Shown here: in pieces, positions 32,859-44,940 of the stretch
Numbering within the stretch: position 1 is the first letter of the stretch
Layout of the letters: each line of letters starts with the position of its first letter
Source of the DNA: Polydactylus sextarius
Lineage: Eukaryota > Chordata > Actinopteri > Polynemidae
Length of the DNA stretch: 64,000 bases
Direction of reading: 5' to 3'
Assembly (NCBI GenBank): GCA_016801845.1
Contig: CM028925.1
Span: 7,018,501-7,082,500, forward strand
The notes under the pieces: model-generated
The model's input: the letters and a program-made list of their open reading frames with translations, nothing else
Database searches by the model: none
Told to the model about the DNA's origin: nothing
Position numbers and translations under genes: made by a program

Positions 32859-35481
32859 ATGTGTGTGTCCATAGAGGCTTCTCTTGCTGATGGCCCCTGT
32901 TATCCACGCAGGTTAAAATGCCAAAACAGTAATCAAAGCGGAATAGTCTCATCGCCCTGCTTAATCCAGACTGGCACCAAGAAGCAGGCAGTCTAAATGT
33001 TTTCTAAATGTGTGGGTGATCATCAATCGCACACACACACAGACACATTTGTACAAACAGAATCATTCATACAAGGAGATTAACTTTGATATAAACACAT
33101 GCAATGGCAGATTTGTGAACATTTCTGTAGAGTGATTACAAAGCGAGCAAGAAATGTTTGAGAGTCCAGACGGTTAGCGAGTGTTTGGCAAAGCAGAGAA
33201 AAAGGGGGAAACTGTGATTACAGTCCGAGTGCTATGTCTCCACCGACCCCAGATGGCTAATTGAGGACGGCTTAATGCCACCATCATTTGCAAGAAAATG
33301 GAAGAGAAAAATACTGTTTAGGTACGAAACAAAACAGCACGTACTACTGTACTGGAGTATGTCACTGAACTTTAAAAGCATTAGCGGTATAATTTACAAA
33401 TTCCTGAATCACCACTTGAGTAGACATTTACTTTTTTTTTGTTTATCTCTTACCTGTTATTTTACTTGAAGTAACTTTTGTTTTTTAGTTAGTTGAGCTG
33501 TATTTTTTTCAGACTGGGAATCACAGCTCTACTGCGCTCAGGGTTACCAGTCATCTGTTGAGAACCTGCCCACTGGTAATAACTTCTCACTGCTGCTTTC
33601 TCATGACGACCTGCCAGTTGCCTTGTGGGTTGTTTTGTTTTTTTTTTTTTTTATTTTACCAAAAAGATCTTCTAAAGATCCAACTCACAGACCCCTTTCG
33701 TTGCCTTGTTTCTTATTTTTCTCCCCTCCCTATAATGGTTTATGAGATTAAAAAAAATCAAATCATGAAGCATGCGTCATCCAGATGCATGCTTGCCATA
33801 TTCAGGGTCGTCATATTTGCAACAATATGGCAAAGTTATTGGAAACATCTTGTATTATTTATAGCGATTATTTGATTAATTACACCGTAATCTATTGGTA
33901 GAGGTGGTGGGGGTAATTATGAAAATTTGTCATATTAAAAGTGTAAAAGTGTTTTGTTTTTTTTTTTTTTGCATATTACACCTCAAACACATTTTTACTT
34001 GGTGTTAATTATGTGTAAATTACACTGTAATCTTATTTATTTATCCGTTTATTTTAAGCGTGAACACAGTTTTACGTGTGTATTTACACACCCAGCCGAT
34101 TGCATTCTTTATAAATACAGAGCAAGTATTGTGCAGCAAATAGTGCAGCTTTAGTAGAGAATAAAAAGAAAAACAAAATCACCTCTGATCTTTATTTTGA
34201 AGCTACATTCTGTACGTACGGGATCAGATGGGACGATATTATCCGACAAATACACCGCTACATTACATCTCATCTCGTGGCTTCTTCCCCAGCCGCCCAC
34301 AGGCGTTTGAACAGAATTGAGTGTCTTTTTTGGCGCCAGGCGCCCCACTCGCAATTGTCTTTGTGTAAAGGTTCAAAAACGTGTCCATCAGCTTTTTAAA
34401 AATAGTCTGTTCAACATGTTCACAGCCGGAAGAGTTGGAAGCCCACTGATATGGTCGCCTAACAAGAAAAAACTCGCTCTTCATTCTTTAGCACAGATAT
34501 AACTTCAGTTTTTTTTTTTTTTTTTTTTAACTTACTGGAACCAAATGAGTTTGTAGAGCTTTTGCTGTTTTTTTTTTTTTTTTTCCGACTCCTGTACAGG
34601 AAGTCTGTGAGCTGAGTCTTGAGTACACAACGATCAGAACTCACTAGGACAGAACGAACTCTGTGACTCCATCTGTCTTGCCATTTGTATGGAGACTGTA
34701 AATCCTTCCCTCCCTCATACACCAAACAACAAGGCTGTAAAAAGGCTGAGCTGCTGCTTTATGGCCAGTTGTTTTTTTTTTTTTTGTTTTTTTTTTCTTG
34801 CTTTTCCTGAAAGTAAGGCCTAGCGTTACTCGGCCAATCGTATCTATCGTCACCCCCTGAGAAATGTTTATTTGTTTACGATGCTGACGCTGAGTTTAGC
34901 TGCTTAGCAGCAGCGATCGGTGCGACGGGGGAGGGAGGGAGTGGTGTGTGGGCAGAAGGAGCGTGGGCGGCTTGTGGCAGATTTGACGTCAGGTCAGGGG
35001 CACAACCACAGCTCCGTCATAACTCCAGGCCCAAAACAAACACTTGCATCACAATCAATGCTACTACACCCGTCATGAGTTTCTGTAAGTTCACTTGCTG
35101 AGGGAAATGTATGAGAGGAGGTGGAGGTGGGGGGGCGGGGGGTTGTAAGAGAAGAGATGACACATTAATAAAGCCTCGCAGTGGTGCGTTGAGCTTGTAT
35201 TGTTCCGGTAGGAACAATCCTGTGGATTAATGCACTAGTTACCTCAGGGGGGCTTATAAGTGGAAAAAGCACTGTATGTTAATTTTACACAGAGTATTGT
35301 TGTACAACATCGTATAAATCGATTTAAATATCAGTCAAGTGGTTTGGTGTATAAAGTCCTTAAATTCAACTGTGACTTAAACATGATCAAATATAAAAAT
35401 ATTAATCTAGTCTATAAAAATTGTCAGAAAGTCAGAATGAATCAGTGAATCTGACATGTACTTCCACACTATCCTGCCCAG

Positions 35482-35831
35482 TTATCCCTTTAAAGTCTGA
35501 AAATGTATTTTTTTCTAAAATATTTTTAAAATATTTTTTAAAATTACAATTATTTTGATATTTTTATTATTTTTTTAGAAATACATATTATATGTTTGAA
35601 CATATATTTGAAATATATTATGTCATGTGAAATTTTTATTATTGTATATTATTTTGTATTTTTTGTTATTTAAAACGTATATTATTTCACATATTTTATA
35701 TTATATATTCTTCATATTATTTATATTTCATATATTATTTCATTTATTTTATTTATTTATTATTTTATTTATTATTTGATACATGTTGATCATGTCGATA
35801 ACTAGACATGATAAGATCGTCAGTGTATTAA
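35482..35831 (-). mobile_element. piggyBac-like non-autonomous element (copy 3, minus strand, decayed)
   Basis: Left edge TTATCCCTTTAAAGTCTGA is the family end with TTAA mutated to TTAT. The right subterminal part (reverse complement ATCTTATCATG...CATGATCAACATGTATCAAATAAT) matches copies 2 and 4. A TTAA is at 35828-35831. The interior is extremely AT-rich. Confidence 0.45.
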
Positions 35832-35969
35832 ATACTTATTTTCCCCACTGTATATATTTACCTATGGGACTATACATATATTTCTAGTTTTGGACTCTTC
35901 TACTCTGGAGCAATCGTAACGAACCGATTCCCCCCCTGGGATCAGTGAAGTATATCTGACTCTGACGTA
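35832..35969 (+). mobile_element. LINE (L2-like) 3' terminus
   Basis: Contains GGAGCAATCGTAACGAACCGATT, CCCCCTGGGATCAGTGAAGTATA and a TCTGACTCTGAC tail. Fish L2-type LINEs end in TTTCCC..GGGATCAATAAAGTATATCTGA followed by a short tandem TCTGA-like tail, so this is a 3'-end insertion on the plus strand. It sits directly beside piggyBac-like copy 3. Confidence 0.7.
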
Positions 35970-36948
35970 TTTGGCTCCACTTTTAGCATTTAGGAGTAAA
36001 AGTTTTCTAACTTAGTAAATCATCCCCTATTTTGAGCTCTATCTAGGACACCTCCAGAGGATTTATCAGCAATGGCAGAATGTGGCATTCAGTGGGAGTA
36101 TAGATAGAAGTAGAGACGTAGTAGAGATTTCACTTTATGTATTTTTTTTTACATAACTTAGTATTTTTATGGGTCTGACCTTTTCCAGGATGCAAATGTG
36201 AAAACATGCTGTCCCTGCAGAAATCACGGCTCCTTGCAGCCTTGCAGTTTTTAGCTAAGAGGAAAAAAAATGCAGCTATGCAGCAGCGAGCGATGGTTTG
36301 GTTCGGGGGTCCGTCACGAACCCTGGCAGTGATAAATGTGTCTTTGATCAATCCCATGAGCAGATGGGCTCATGTTGCATGCACCCCCCTGAGACGTGGC
36401 GTCTCCACGGAGAAGTCGGGATACATCAGTGCAACTTTTTAAACTCTGAAACGCACCAACTGCAAACGAAAGAGAGTCCACGTCGTCATAATCTTATAAA
36501 AACGATGTCACCGTCACTCTCAGGAGGAATCCTTTACCTTGTCTAGTGTTGGTAATAAATAATAACCATTCTGACGCTGTGTTTCTATAACTTTGTACAC
36601 GAATATGTCTGTAAAGTTAAAGAAAAAACAAAACATAAAAACAAAACATGAATATGACCTCAGTGTCGCACTATAGTCTGTAGTGTTTGTCTGCAGTACG
36701 ATCTGACCGGTTGGTGACTTCTGTTTACACGTCCTCCAGTGTCCTTCCACTCACAAACTAGTCCCCAAGTCCCCCCTCCCAAAGGGGGGTAAGGGTGGGC
36801 GATGCCAGTCGTGACAGAGATTAATCTGTTTGTGCTCATGTGTCTGTGTGTCTGCTGAAGTGAGCGCCGTCTGTCTTCCGAAGAACCTCGGGTCCCATGA
36901 GTAACTGAACTGACACACACACAGACTCATCACCCTACAACCTCCCCT

Positions 36949-36989
<41 letters not shown>

Positions 36990-37998
36990 CATGAGTAACC
37001 AGGGTTGGAAGCAGCAAAGGGACGACCTTGCGTCTAAAAAAACTGAAAGCCACTCTTCACAAATGATTTGTGTCCAAAAGCCAAACTCGTCCTTTCCTCC
37101 GCCTGTGTCTCTTCACTTCTGTTCTTCTTCAGGCCTCTTGCAAAAAAAAAAAGTCTTTGACTCACACTTTTTTTTTTTTCACTCCAAAATTCCTCCACGC
37201 AGATGCGTTGCGTAACGTTTGGCTCCAGTCGCCGAAGCGTCTGGAGTCGGCGTAGGTTGTTGTAATGAATTTGATGGCGGGAACTTGCTGTTTGTTGCAT
37301 TTGGCAGCGACAGAACTTGAGTGTTTTATTTTACTTCCGTTGTTCGGTCGATGACGGCGACGGAGCTGAGTCACCGACCGTAACGTACGGCTGACGATGT
37401 CAGCTTTGTTTGTGAAACCTTAAAACCCATTTCATGTCCCATGTTGCTCGCTTTTAAGATTACCTGTGAAAACCGGTTACAGTTTGTTCTTAAATGCTTC
37501 AAACGTCCACAGCTTTGAAACTCATGGGACTGAAGCAGTTATATAGTTAATGTCTTCGAGGCTGTGTACATTTTGTGAAGCTGTTAAAAGGATGCAGCGT
37601 TGGAAGGCGAACTGAAGGCGAGTGAAATTTCCTTCACAAAGATATCACTGTTACTGTGGTGCAGAGCTTTCAAAGATGTAATTCGCTGCAATTTTTTATT
37701 TATTTATTTTCTAAGTTTTTGTCTGCTTTGTTTTGTCTCAGGATTCTTCCTCCTAATGGTTTACCCACCGATGCGATGCCTCTCATGGTGGTGGTTTGCC
37801 ATGTTGAGTTTTTTTTTTCACACCCTCAACTACAGTTTCTTTTTTAACCTGCGGCTCAGGTGCCTTTTAGTCCAATCTGTTGCTGCCCTGTTGCACAACA
37901 AGGTTTTTCTTTTTGTTTGTTTGTTTGTTTTTTGATTTGTTTTGTTTTTGAGATCATGTGCTTTTGTAAAGCAGCTTTAAAATCCAGAAACACTCAGC
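35970..37998. other. Spacer with (AC)n and repeat-poor stretches
   Basis: No gene recognised. (AC)n at 36952-36987, poly(A)/poly(T) pair near 37141-37151 and 37169-37180, and an inverted repeat CATGAGC...GCTCATG near 36355-36374. 36200-36430 is repeat-poor. Confidence 0.5.
36952..36987. repeat. (CA)n microsatellite
   Basis: Eighteen units. Confidence 0.95.
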
Positions 37999-38303
37999 TT
38001 AATTAAAATGTTCAATCACATTTGCGTCATTAGTTTCTGGAGCCTTATCAACATGTATCAAACGAAATAAATAAATAAATAAATAAAATTGTTAAAAAAT
38101 GATTGATTGAATGATTTTTAAAATTCTATTAAAATGATAAATGATAATTAAATACTAAAATACATATAAATAAAAATATGAAATGATATAGCTTTTTTTT
38201 GGTTATTTTTTAGAAGGTTTGATAAATATTTTAGATTAATTAATATAATTTATGAATTGAATTTTCTGGCTATCATTCGATGTGTCAGCCTTTAAAGGGT
38301 TAA
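37999..38303 (+). mobile_element. piggyBac-like non-autonomous element (copy 4)
   Basis: The right end, CAGCCTTTAAAGGG followed by TTAA (38300-38303), is intact. The preceding TTTTCTGGCTATCATTCGATG matches copy 2. The left subterminal GCCTTATCAACATGTATCAAA is present and a TTAA lies at 37999-38002, with the CCC end decayed. Holds an (AAAT)n run at 38064-38087. Confidence 0.5.
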
Positions 38304-39993
38304 AAACTAAATGAATAAATACAACTGGGGCTTAGTGACATGACTACTAAAGTCAAAAACCTCCCACCTACAGGATTGACACATAAAACATGAAGAAAAG
38401 GTCTCCCAGAAAAACAACTGTCACATCATCTTCTCATCTCTTTTGTCCTTAAGTTCACAATGATCCGAGGTCAGTGTCTGCTTTAATGTAGGTTTACACT
38501 AGATTTACACTAAACTCCTGCAGCGTGATTCAGTCCGATACACGTGTGATGGTATTTTCCACCAAAAAAAAAAAAAAAAAAAAAAAACGGCAAGTTGGCA
38601 CCCAAGCAGCGAGGCTGACAAATTAAACATGAAGTAACAGGTTCAGTCCACAGCGTTGACCGCAGGCTGTTATCCAGCTGTGAGATGTCACACACACACA
38701 CACACAAACAAACATAGAGGCTGGCAAGTATTTCATCTGTGTTGCCCACCATCAAAGCGGCGAGCTGACAGGCCCTGATTAAGGCGTTGGAAATGTGCTA
38801 ACGGTTGCAGTGCTGTGGGTGAACCAGCTCCAAAACAATGCAATGAAATGACAACGCGTCCGTGTTTGTGGACAACAGGAGACGGGTGGTGACTGTCACT
38901 GCTTTGTTGTTGCCAATCGCTGCAGATGTTCTGTTCAGTTACATTAGCAGTAAAAAGAAAATGAATATATATCTATATAGGAGGATATTCAGATGCTTGC
39001 AGGCTGTATACCGGTAGCATATCAAGTAGAAAGATGACTAATTTAAAGTCCCATTAACACTAGATCCATGTGCACAGACCTCGGTAATGTCAGATTAGCT
39101 GCCTTTTTATAAACTCTGCTGCTTCTTGTTTATTTTTCAGTGAGATCGGTGAAGCGGTTAGCCCCATGAATCAGACACCTTTCTCCCTCCAACTGCAGTT
39201 TTATTTATTTCATTTATTTGTTTATTTTTGAAGTAAAGATACTGAAATTCAAGATGCAAGATAAACAGCAGCTGATTTAATTTCCACGGAGAGAAGAGAT
39301 TGATTATTTGCTTATTGTTAAGACGAAACTAAAGCACATTAATCCTCTCTTTTATGTTCATGTTTAATTGTGCTAAAGAATATTGTGACGTTTGATCAAT
39401 ATTCACTTTCAGTAGTTAAAAATAAAACTTCAACAGAACAGACATAAGTCTCCTGAGTGAGAAATCAATTTTGTCGACCTTTCATTTTTTTTTTTTTTCT
39501 TGAATGGAACTCGAGAGCTCGTAGTCATAACCGGGGAAGAGTCACGTACTCTGTGTCTGTGACGTTCAAGCAGTGAGTCATGAGGCCGGGCAACAGCAAC
39601 ATCACAAATCACAATCAACTTTTTAGTAGAATAGTAGAAAACCCACCGTGACTCTAGAAAGAAGTGCACTTAAAGTAGAACAAAGATAAAAAATAGTAAA
39701 GATGATATTGACACTAAGACTCCTCAGCTAGCAGGTGACTAACACACAATGCAAGGAAGTGCAAAGGCAGAGTGAGATGAGGTGAGATGATTTTTGTCAC
39801 AGAGGAAGCAGAGTGAAGGTCTTTGGTTTGACTAGTTGACCACGCTACTTAAAAAGCAAAGGTAAGCAAGGTAAAGTCTTTTGACTTGACTATGGAGGGT
39901 TTTGGACTCTTTTTGGACTCAATTATGGCTATGTTTTGGAGTTACATAATTGTTTTTAGGCGAGTTTTGGCGTCCTAATTTTCGACCGTACAT
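38304..39993. other. Spacer
   Basis: Poly(A) of about 25 at 38561-38587, (CA)n at 38689-38706, poly(T) at 39486-39500. Otherwise unique sequence with no recognised gene. Confidence 0.5.
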
Positions 39994-40174
39994 GGGGCAG
40001 TGGTGGCCTGGTGGCTAAGGAAGCGGACTTGGTCCCAGGTTCGAATCCACCAGCCTCACACATGCTCCCAGGGCGCTGTCCAGGCTGCCCCCTGCTCACC
40101 TAGGTGATGGGTTAAATGCAGAGGTTAATTTCGCTGTGTGCTCAATGACGTATAGTAATCACTTTCACTTTCAC
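39994..40174 (+). mobile_element. tRNA-derived SINE (teleost)
   Basis: Begins GGGGCAGTGGTGGCCTGGTGG. The pol III A box lies at 40004-40014 (TGGCCTGGTGG) and a perfect B box, GGTTCGAATCC, at 40038-40048. The boxes are closer than in a tRNA, so the tRNA-like head has lost about 15-20 bp relative to the usual head of this family. The body (GCTCCCAGGGCGCTGTCCAGG, CTGCCCCCTGCTCACC, GATGGGTTAAATGCAGAGG) and the tail (ATAGTAATCACTTTCACTTTCAC) are those of a widespread teleost SINE. There is no clean target duplication. It is not a functional tRNA gene. Confidence 0.85.
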
Positions 40175-40569
40175 ATCCTTCTGGATCTTTGCCAAAATTG
40201 GGCCAAAATCTAAAAGAAGGTTACGAAGAAGGGCGGTCTTTCCAGGAAACACATTAAGCACTACCTTGTCGTCATCATTCATTTAAACAATTGCTACAGA
40301 AGACGTAGAAACAAGAGTCCATGGATCTAATCCGTTTAGTATGCAAGGAGCTGAGGCGAGTCAAGTGAGGACAGCAGGAATAATGTTCGTAATGCCTGTT
40401 TGTTGTGTTTGCTTTGTGTTGCCAGAGTTTGAAAAACGAGCAGTTGGGATTCTATTAAGCCAAATTAAATTGCCCGTAATAAAATTTGTGTGATGTATGT
40501 TTTAATAATGGTTAAAAGAGGCTTATGATGGATGACCACTGCAGAGGTACTCGCGTTTGAACCCGATGC

Positions 40570-40850
40570 TACATTTCCAAACGTCTCATTGTTCAAAAAG
40601 ACACGAGAGGCGATCCCGTACGTTTCGTGCCAGCGTCAAGACAATAGAGCAGTGTGAAAACAACCAGACGTGTCTTCGCAGCCATAATTCATTTGAAAGT
40701 GAAACTGAAACGGATCTCTAAACAGCATTCATCATTTAAAGAAAGCGCACGGTGACATACGCGGAAGTATATTTATCCTCCTACCTCCGGCCCACTGGAA
40801 TAAAGATGCTTTATTCAGAGGAGCTCTCTGTGCTCTTGTCAAGCCTAATT
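40570..40850. promoter_or_regulatory. Repeat-poor block, possible conserved non-coding element
   Basis: For 280 bp there are no simple repeats, with balanced composition and AT-core motifs (CCATAATTCATTTG, CATTCATCATTTAAAG) among CG-containing words. Candidate only. Confidence 0.15.
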
Positions 40851-43339
40851 TGTTCTTCTGCTATGGATCCGTGCACACCAGAGTGACACGACAACCTCTG
40901 CCAGCCACCGATAAACTCGTAACGGAGTCGAGTGCGTCCATGAGAGTGAACAGGTAGAAGGAATCACCTGGTGTACTCTTGTGTACGGTGTGTGTACTCT
41001 AGGTATAACTTCATTCTTCTAGTTTGTGCTTCATTTTGTGCATTTTGAACCGGAACGAAAAAAAAAAAAAAAAAAAAAATTAAAAGTCCAGACCAGGCAC
41101 AATGTGTGAATCTTTTATGGTATCCTTGGTAACTGACGAAAAATTTAGTCTTTAGTATTTATGATGAGGTAATCAAAAGAGTTTTACTGCTTTATTAGTT
41201 CCACCTGTTGAGTTATGAAGACAAAAGCGGATGCTTTATACTGGAGCTAAACCTGCAATGATTAAATTCTGCTCATCCATCCATTTACTAAAAGACTAAA
41301 ACCTTTCAAAGATTCAGCCGTTTTATGCAAAATGTAGTTTCCTCCATGATCGTAGCTTTTCTGAGACGGGCATCAGATCGTGTTGCAGACAAAACCCAAA
41401 TGCAGATATACAATGAGACTAGACTCAGACATATAACATAAAAAAAAAAGATTGAAAGACAGGATCTGATATTGACTAAAGGGTTAATAAAAAAGACCTG
41501 TCTTCATCGATTTGCAGAATATTTTCTCAAGCGTGACGTCTACTACTCTAAAGGTCAAATGAGTGGGAAAAAAAAAAGAAAAGTGCAACCTGGAACGTCT
41601 CCAGCAACTTCACCAAGCTGGACAGGGTGGTATCGATCTCAGGCTGGAGGAAGTGATGAAAGCAGAGACTGTAGGATCACACCTGCTGCTTCACCTGACA
41701 ACATGACGACACCCCGACCCAAGAATAGTCGGGGGTCGTTACTGCTTTTACTCTACATGATGATGTAATGGTCAAAAAGTTAAAGAAAACAATTACAATC
41801 TTGACTTTGAAATGTTGAGCAGAATCAATCTTTTAAAAAAAAAAGAATCCGCCTCACTCACAGTAAAACCTTTAGTCAGCTCTTCAGGATGTTTTTTTGA
41901 TGAGGCCAGCGAGAGACGAAGATGAGATGGAGCATCTACAGTAAAGTAACAACTGAAACACATCACGCTGCAACACGAGCTCAGCCTTCACAGATGTAGA
42001 CTTTTAATGGGCTCGTTGACACACCGGATGTTTTTTACTCTCAGCGTTCGGCCCATTAAGTCCGGCTTCGCTGCTTCGCTCGCTTGTAGTTTAGCTCGTT
42101 TCCAATCTGTAAAATGTTTCAGGGTTATGTCGTGTAACCTTAGTTCCATCATGTCAGGCTATATTTAATTATTTATTTATTTTATCTGCCTTGCCAGTAG
42201 GGAAATAAAGTGCAAATCCTCTTGATCCAGAGCTGGCGCTCCCATAAGGCACATCACGCATTGTGCATAAGGCACCGAATGCAGGAGGAGGCACCAAAAA
42301 GCTGCTGTGCTTAGGGCACTTCGCTTTCCTAGACACAGATATTATGATGGAGGTAAAACACAGATGACTGACGGTTGGTTCAAGTCCTAAAGGACTGTTG
42401 TTGAAACGCTAAATTCAATCTTGCATATCTTGTGACCTCCAGTGAGTCATCTATCTTCGTCACTGTGGCGTAAGAAGCCTAAAGTTGATTTCTTAGAGCT
42501 TTATTTCCTTGTCATGGAGCCAAAACATTAACACTGCAGGTCATAAAATGTAAAAAAAAGTGAGCTGAAAGACGTTAAAATGGGTGGAAGGATGCTAGGG
42601 TATTATTTTTTTAATCAGTGCAGTTTTAATCTCAGAGAAAGTGCAAGAATTTAATTTCTAAGAAAAAGGGAAATTTAGAAATAAAAACTGTATCACAACT
42701 TCATTTACTAGTACTCAGTGTCCTGCTGTCTGGAGATCAGCGAGCTATTAGGTCCCATCTGAACGGTCAGTCTTATAATTACAATCCTCTACCCCTCATC
42801 TTGTTTTTTTTTCATTCCTCCAACCCTCCAAATGTATCCTTGTGGCGAAGCAAATGTCACTAAATGCCAGGCCAGGCTTACCATTCCAAAAAGCCAAATG
42901 TTATTTCATCTGTTATGTCAATTTCCACTCAGCCTGACCAGCTGTTCCTCCGGGTTGTGCCTCTTTTCAACCTCGGTGACGGGAATATGAGATTGACCCC
43001 GTGGCCTGCGCTGGCTTTAGTATGTCACACATGACCAAATAGACAATGATGAGGAAGAAGAGCATACTAACCGGCGCACATGTGAACTATGTCTTCACAG
43101 TCTGTCACGTTTTACTTACTGTTGTTTCCAGATATATTGCTTTCAACCATCCGTCTCTGCGTCAGTTCAGTTTGACGTTTTATTAGAGGCACTCAAGAAA
43201 ATGAGGCAGCTTGTTATTGCTTTTAAAGTGCACCCTTTTATTTGTTATGAGGCTGATTCATCGAAAACACGGCTGATTGTGATTTTGCAAAAAAAGTTAA
43301 CGTAAAATAAGTAATAATAATTTCTCTCGGACACGGTGG

Positions 43340-43560
43340 CTTTAAAGTCAAACTGTTTTCCGCACGTGAGGCCGTCCGCTGAGCGATGGCGTCTGGAGGA
43401 CAATGAGCCTCTGTTGTGTTAATGAAAGCTTGATGAAAAAATAAGCAAAGCCTCAGTCGCGAGGAATGTGAATGTTGTCGGGAATATTGAGCATATTGCT
43501 TCCACGTAATTAGGTTGGATATTGCACTTAGAGGGGGGGCCAATAAGGCGTTATGAGAAT
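43340..43560. promoter_or_regulatory. Repeat-poor block, possible conserved non-coding element
   Basis: Contains TTAATGAAAGCTTGATG, GGAATATTGAGCATATTGC and CACGTAATTAGG (TAATTA homeodomain core) in simple-repeat-free sequence. Candidate only. Confidence 0.15.
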
Positions 43561-43972
43561 TCAAATCCAAACAAAGTATCGCTGTCAAAATATCCGAATG
43601 GAAAGGATATCGCCAAGAGGGATGGATGGAAAAAAAAAAAAGAAAACAGGACTGTGGCACTTTATGGGTGAAATGCCCCTTTTCAGAAAAAGGAGAAGAC
43701 TTTCTCTGAGAGCAGATAGCTGTATTGCATGCCCTGTTAGTTAGCTATGGAGTGAAAATGAGCATCCTTCTCTGTGGGATTCAGCCCGACAAGTATGTGC
43801 AAATGGAGTGAATCTCTTCAAGTGTACCCTGGGTAACAGTTCTCTGTCTCTCTCTCTGCTTTGCTCTTCTCCCTCGGTGACACTCAACATCTGTAGCCAC
43901 TGTGACACAATCTGCAAGTAATCCATAACCATAAATCTGATGACATCTCATCAGGGTCGGTGGGAATGGAGG

Positions 43973-44032
43973 GGTGTGTGTGTGGGGGGTTGGTGGTGGT
44001 GTTGGTTGGCGGGGTGGAGCGGGGTGAGGGTT
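43973..44032 (+). repeat. G/T-rich low-complexity tract
   Basis: GTGTGTGTGTGGGGGG followed by GGTGGTGGT, GGCGGGG and GGGGTGAGGG. It has G-quadruplex potential. Confidence 0.7.
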
Positions 44033-44338
44033 TACATCATCGCCAACAAAGGAGCAATATCATAGTCCACTAGCCAAGCATCCACAGCACCTCCAGAACC
44101 TTGAAATTAGAACAACCAAGCAGTGGATATCATCTCCTTTTCCTTCTGTTTCCTTCACACATACACACCATACAGATTTTGGATGTCATGTATTTATCAC
44201 ATCGTTGGTGCTAATTTGGTGTAGTTGGTTTAGAGGTGGGTGGTTTACCGCTTCATACCGGGGCTAACTATTGCTGGCGTCAGCATTTTGATCATTTGAT
44301 TAAGATTTGTTTTTGTTGTTTTGACGGCGATTTGCTAT

Positions 44339-44940
44339 AGTGAGCCTAAGTCACGCTGCTTTCTGGTTGACCCACTGGGTCCTTAGATCGAAACAGATTT
44401 ACAGTGAATGGAGAGAAAAAAATGATTTTACCCTGTCGCATATATGCTGTATCTTAATTTAAATGATAAATATTAGTGCGTCAAAGCTATGTTTGTCATG
44501 TAGTTGTTGATTTATATGTTTTTGAAAATACGTAACTGGTTCGACTACAAACCAAATATTCGTGTAGGTGACGTCATGTCACAAACTTTTCTCTGAATTT
44601 CTTTCCCCCTCTCTGCCTGGCTAAAGACAGAACGAGGAGTAGTTGATAAAACTCACCAGGTGAGATATTTTCCTAGGTTGCATAGCTGCTGTTAAGCTAA
44701 CGTTAGCTGTCAGAGTTCGATGGTGACGTAAATTTTGTGATACGAGCGTTGTAGTCCGCTACGTGGTCTCACACTAAACCTAAAATGACATTTCCTGCCT
44801 GTCACTAAAGAGTGCTCTCTTGATGTCAAAGATTTTCTTTAAAATTTGCCAACATCATGTGTGAAAACCATGACACATTTCAAATAGGACCAGAAGATAA
44901 TTGCTGGTGGAAGAAGATGGGCCTGACTTAGCCTGCTCAT
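44339..44940 (-). mobile_element. Inverted-repeat DNA element, copy B (near full length, minus strand)
   Basis: Plus-strand left end TGAGCCTAAGTCAC (44341-44354) and right end CTGACTTAGCCTGCTC form imperfect terminal inverted repeats around 600 bp. Read on the minus strand, about 500 bp align with 22340-22880. The last 130 bp (left side on the plus strand) are missing from that copy. There is no open frame with transposase motifs. Subterminal CCAGAAAGCAGCGTGACTTAGG and a pair of TGACGTCA-like words (GTGACGTCATG, GATGGTGACGTAA) are notable. Target duplication is unclear. Confidence 0.7.

Larger units (their letters stand above)
32026..35481. other. Spacer with numerous simple repeats
   Basis: No gene. 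Poly(A) at 32137-32151 and 32319-32332, (AC)n at 32652-32673, (GT)n at 32815-32857, poly(T) at 33636-33652, 34509-34528, 34570-34584 and 34771-34798, and G-rich text at 34928-34950 and 35118-35142. Confidence 0.55.
40175..44338. other. Spacer with repeat-poor blocks
   Basis: No gene. Poly(A) at 41058-41080, 41440-41450 and 41568-41580; TTTA repeats near 42168-42182. GTTGCAGACAAAACCCAAATGCAGA at about 41374-41398 resembles a phrase from fish DNA transposons. GCTGGCGCTCCCATAAGGCAC near 42231 is likewise repeat-like. A G/T-rich tract is at 43973-44032. Confidence 0.5.

Noticed and set aside
40004..40060. tRNA gene suggested by A and B boxes
   Set aside because: The boxes are too close for a cloverleaf and the surrounding sequence is a known type of SINE.
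41374..41400. Transposon fragment suggested by GCAGACAAAACCCAAATGCAGA
   Set aside because: Too short to define an element; kept only as a remark in the spacer description.
42860..42960. Minus-strand splice donor (GGTAAGCC) suggesting an exon
   Set aside because: All three frames of the would-be exon contain stops.
43238..43660. 140-codon minus-strand frame
   Set aside because: No recognisable motif, and the same interval looks like simple non-coding sequence with CNE-like texture.
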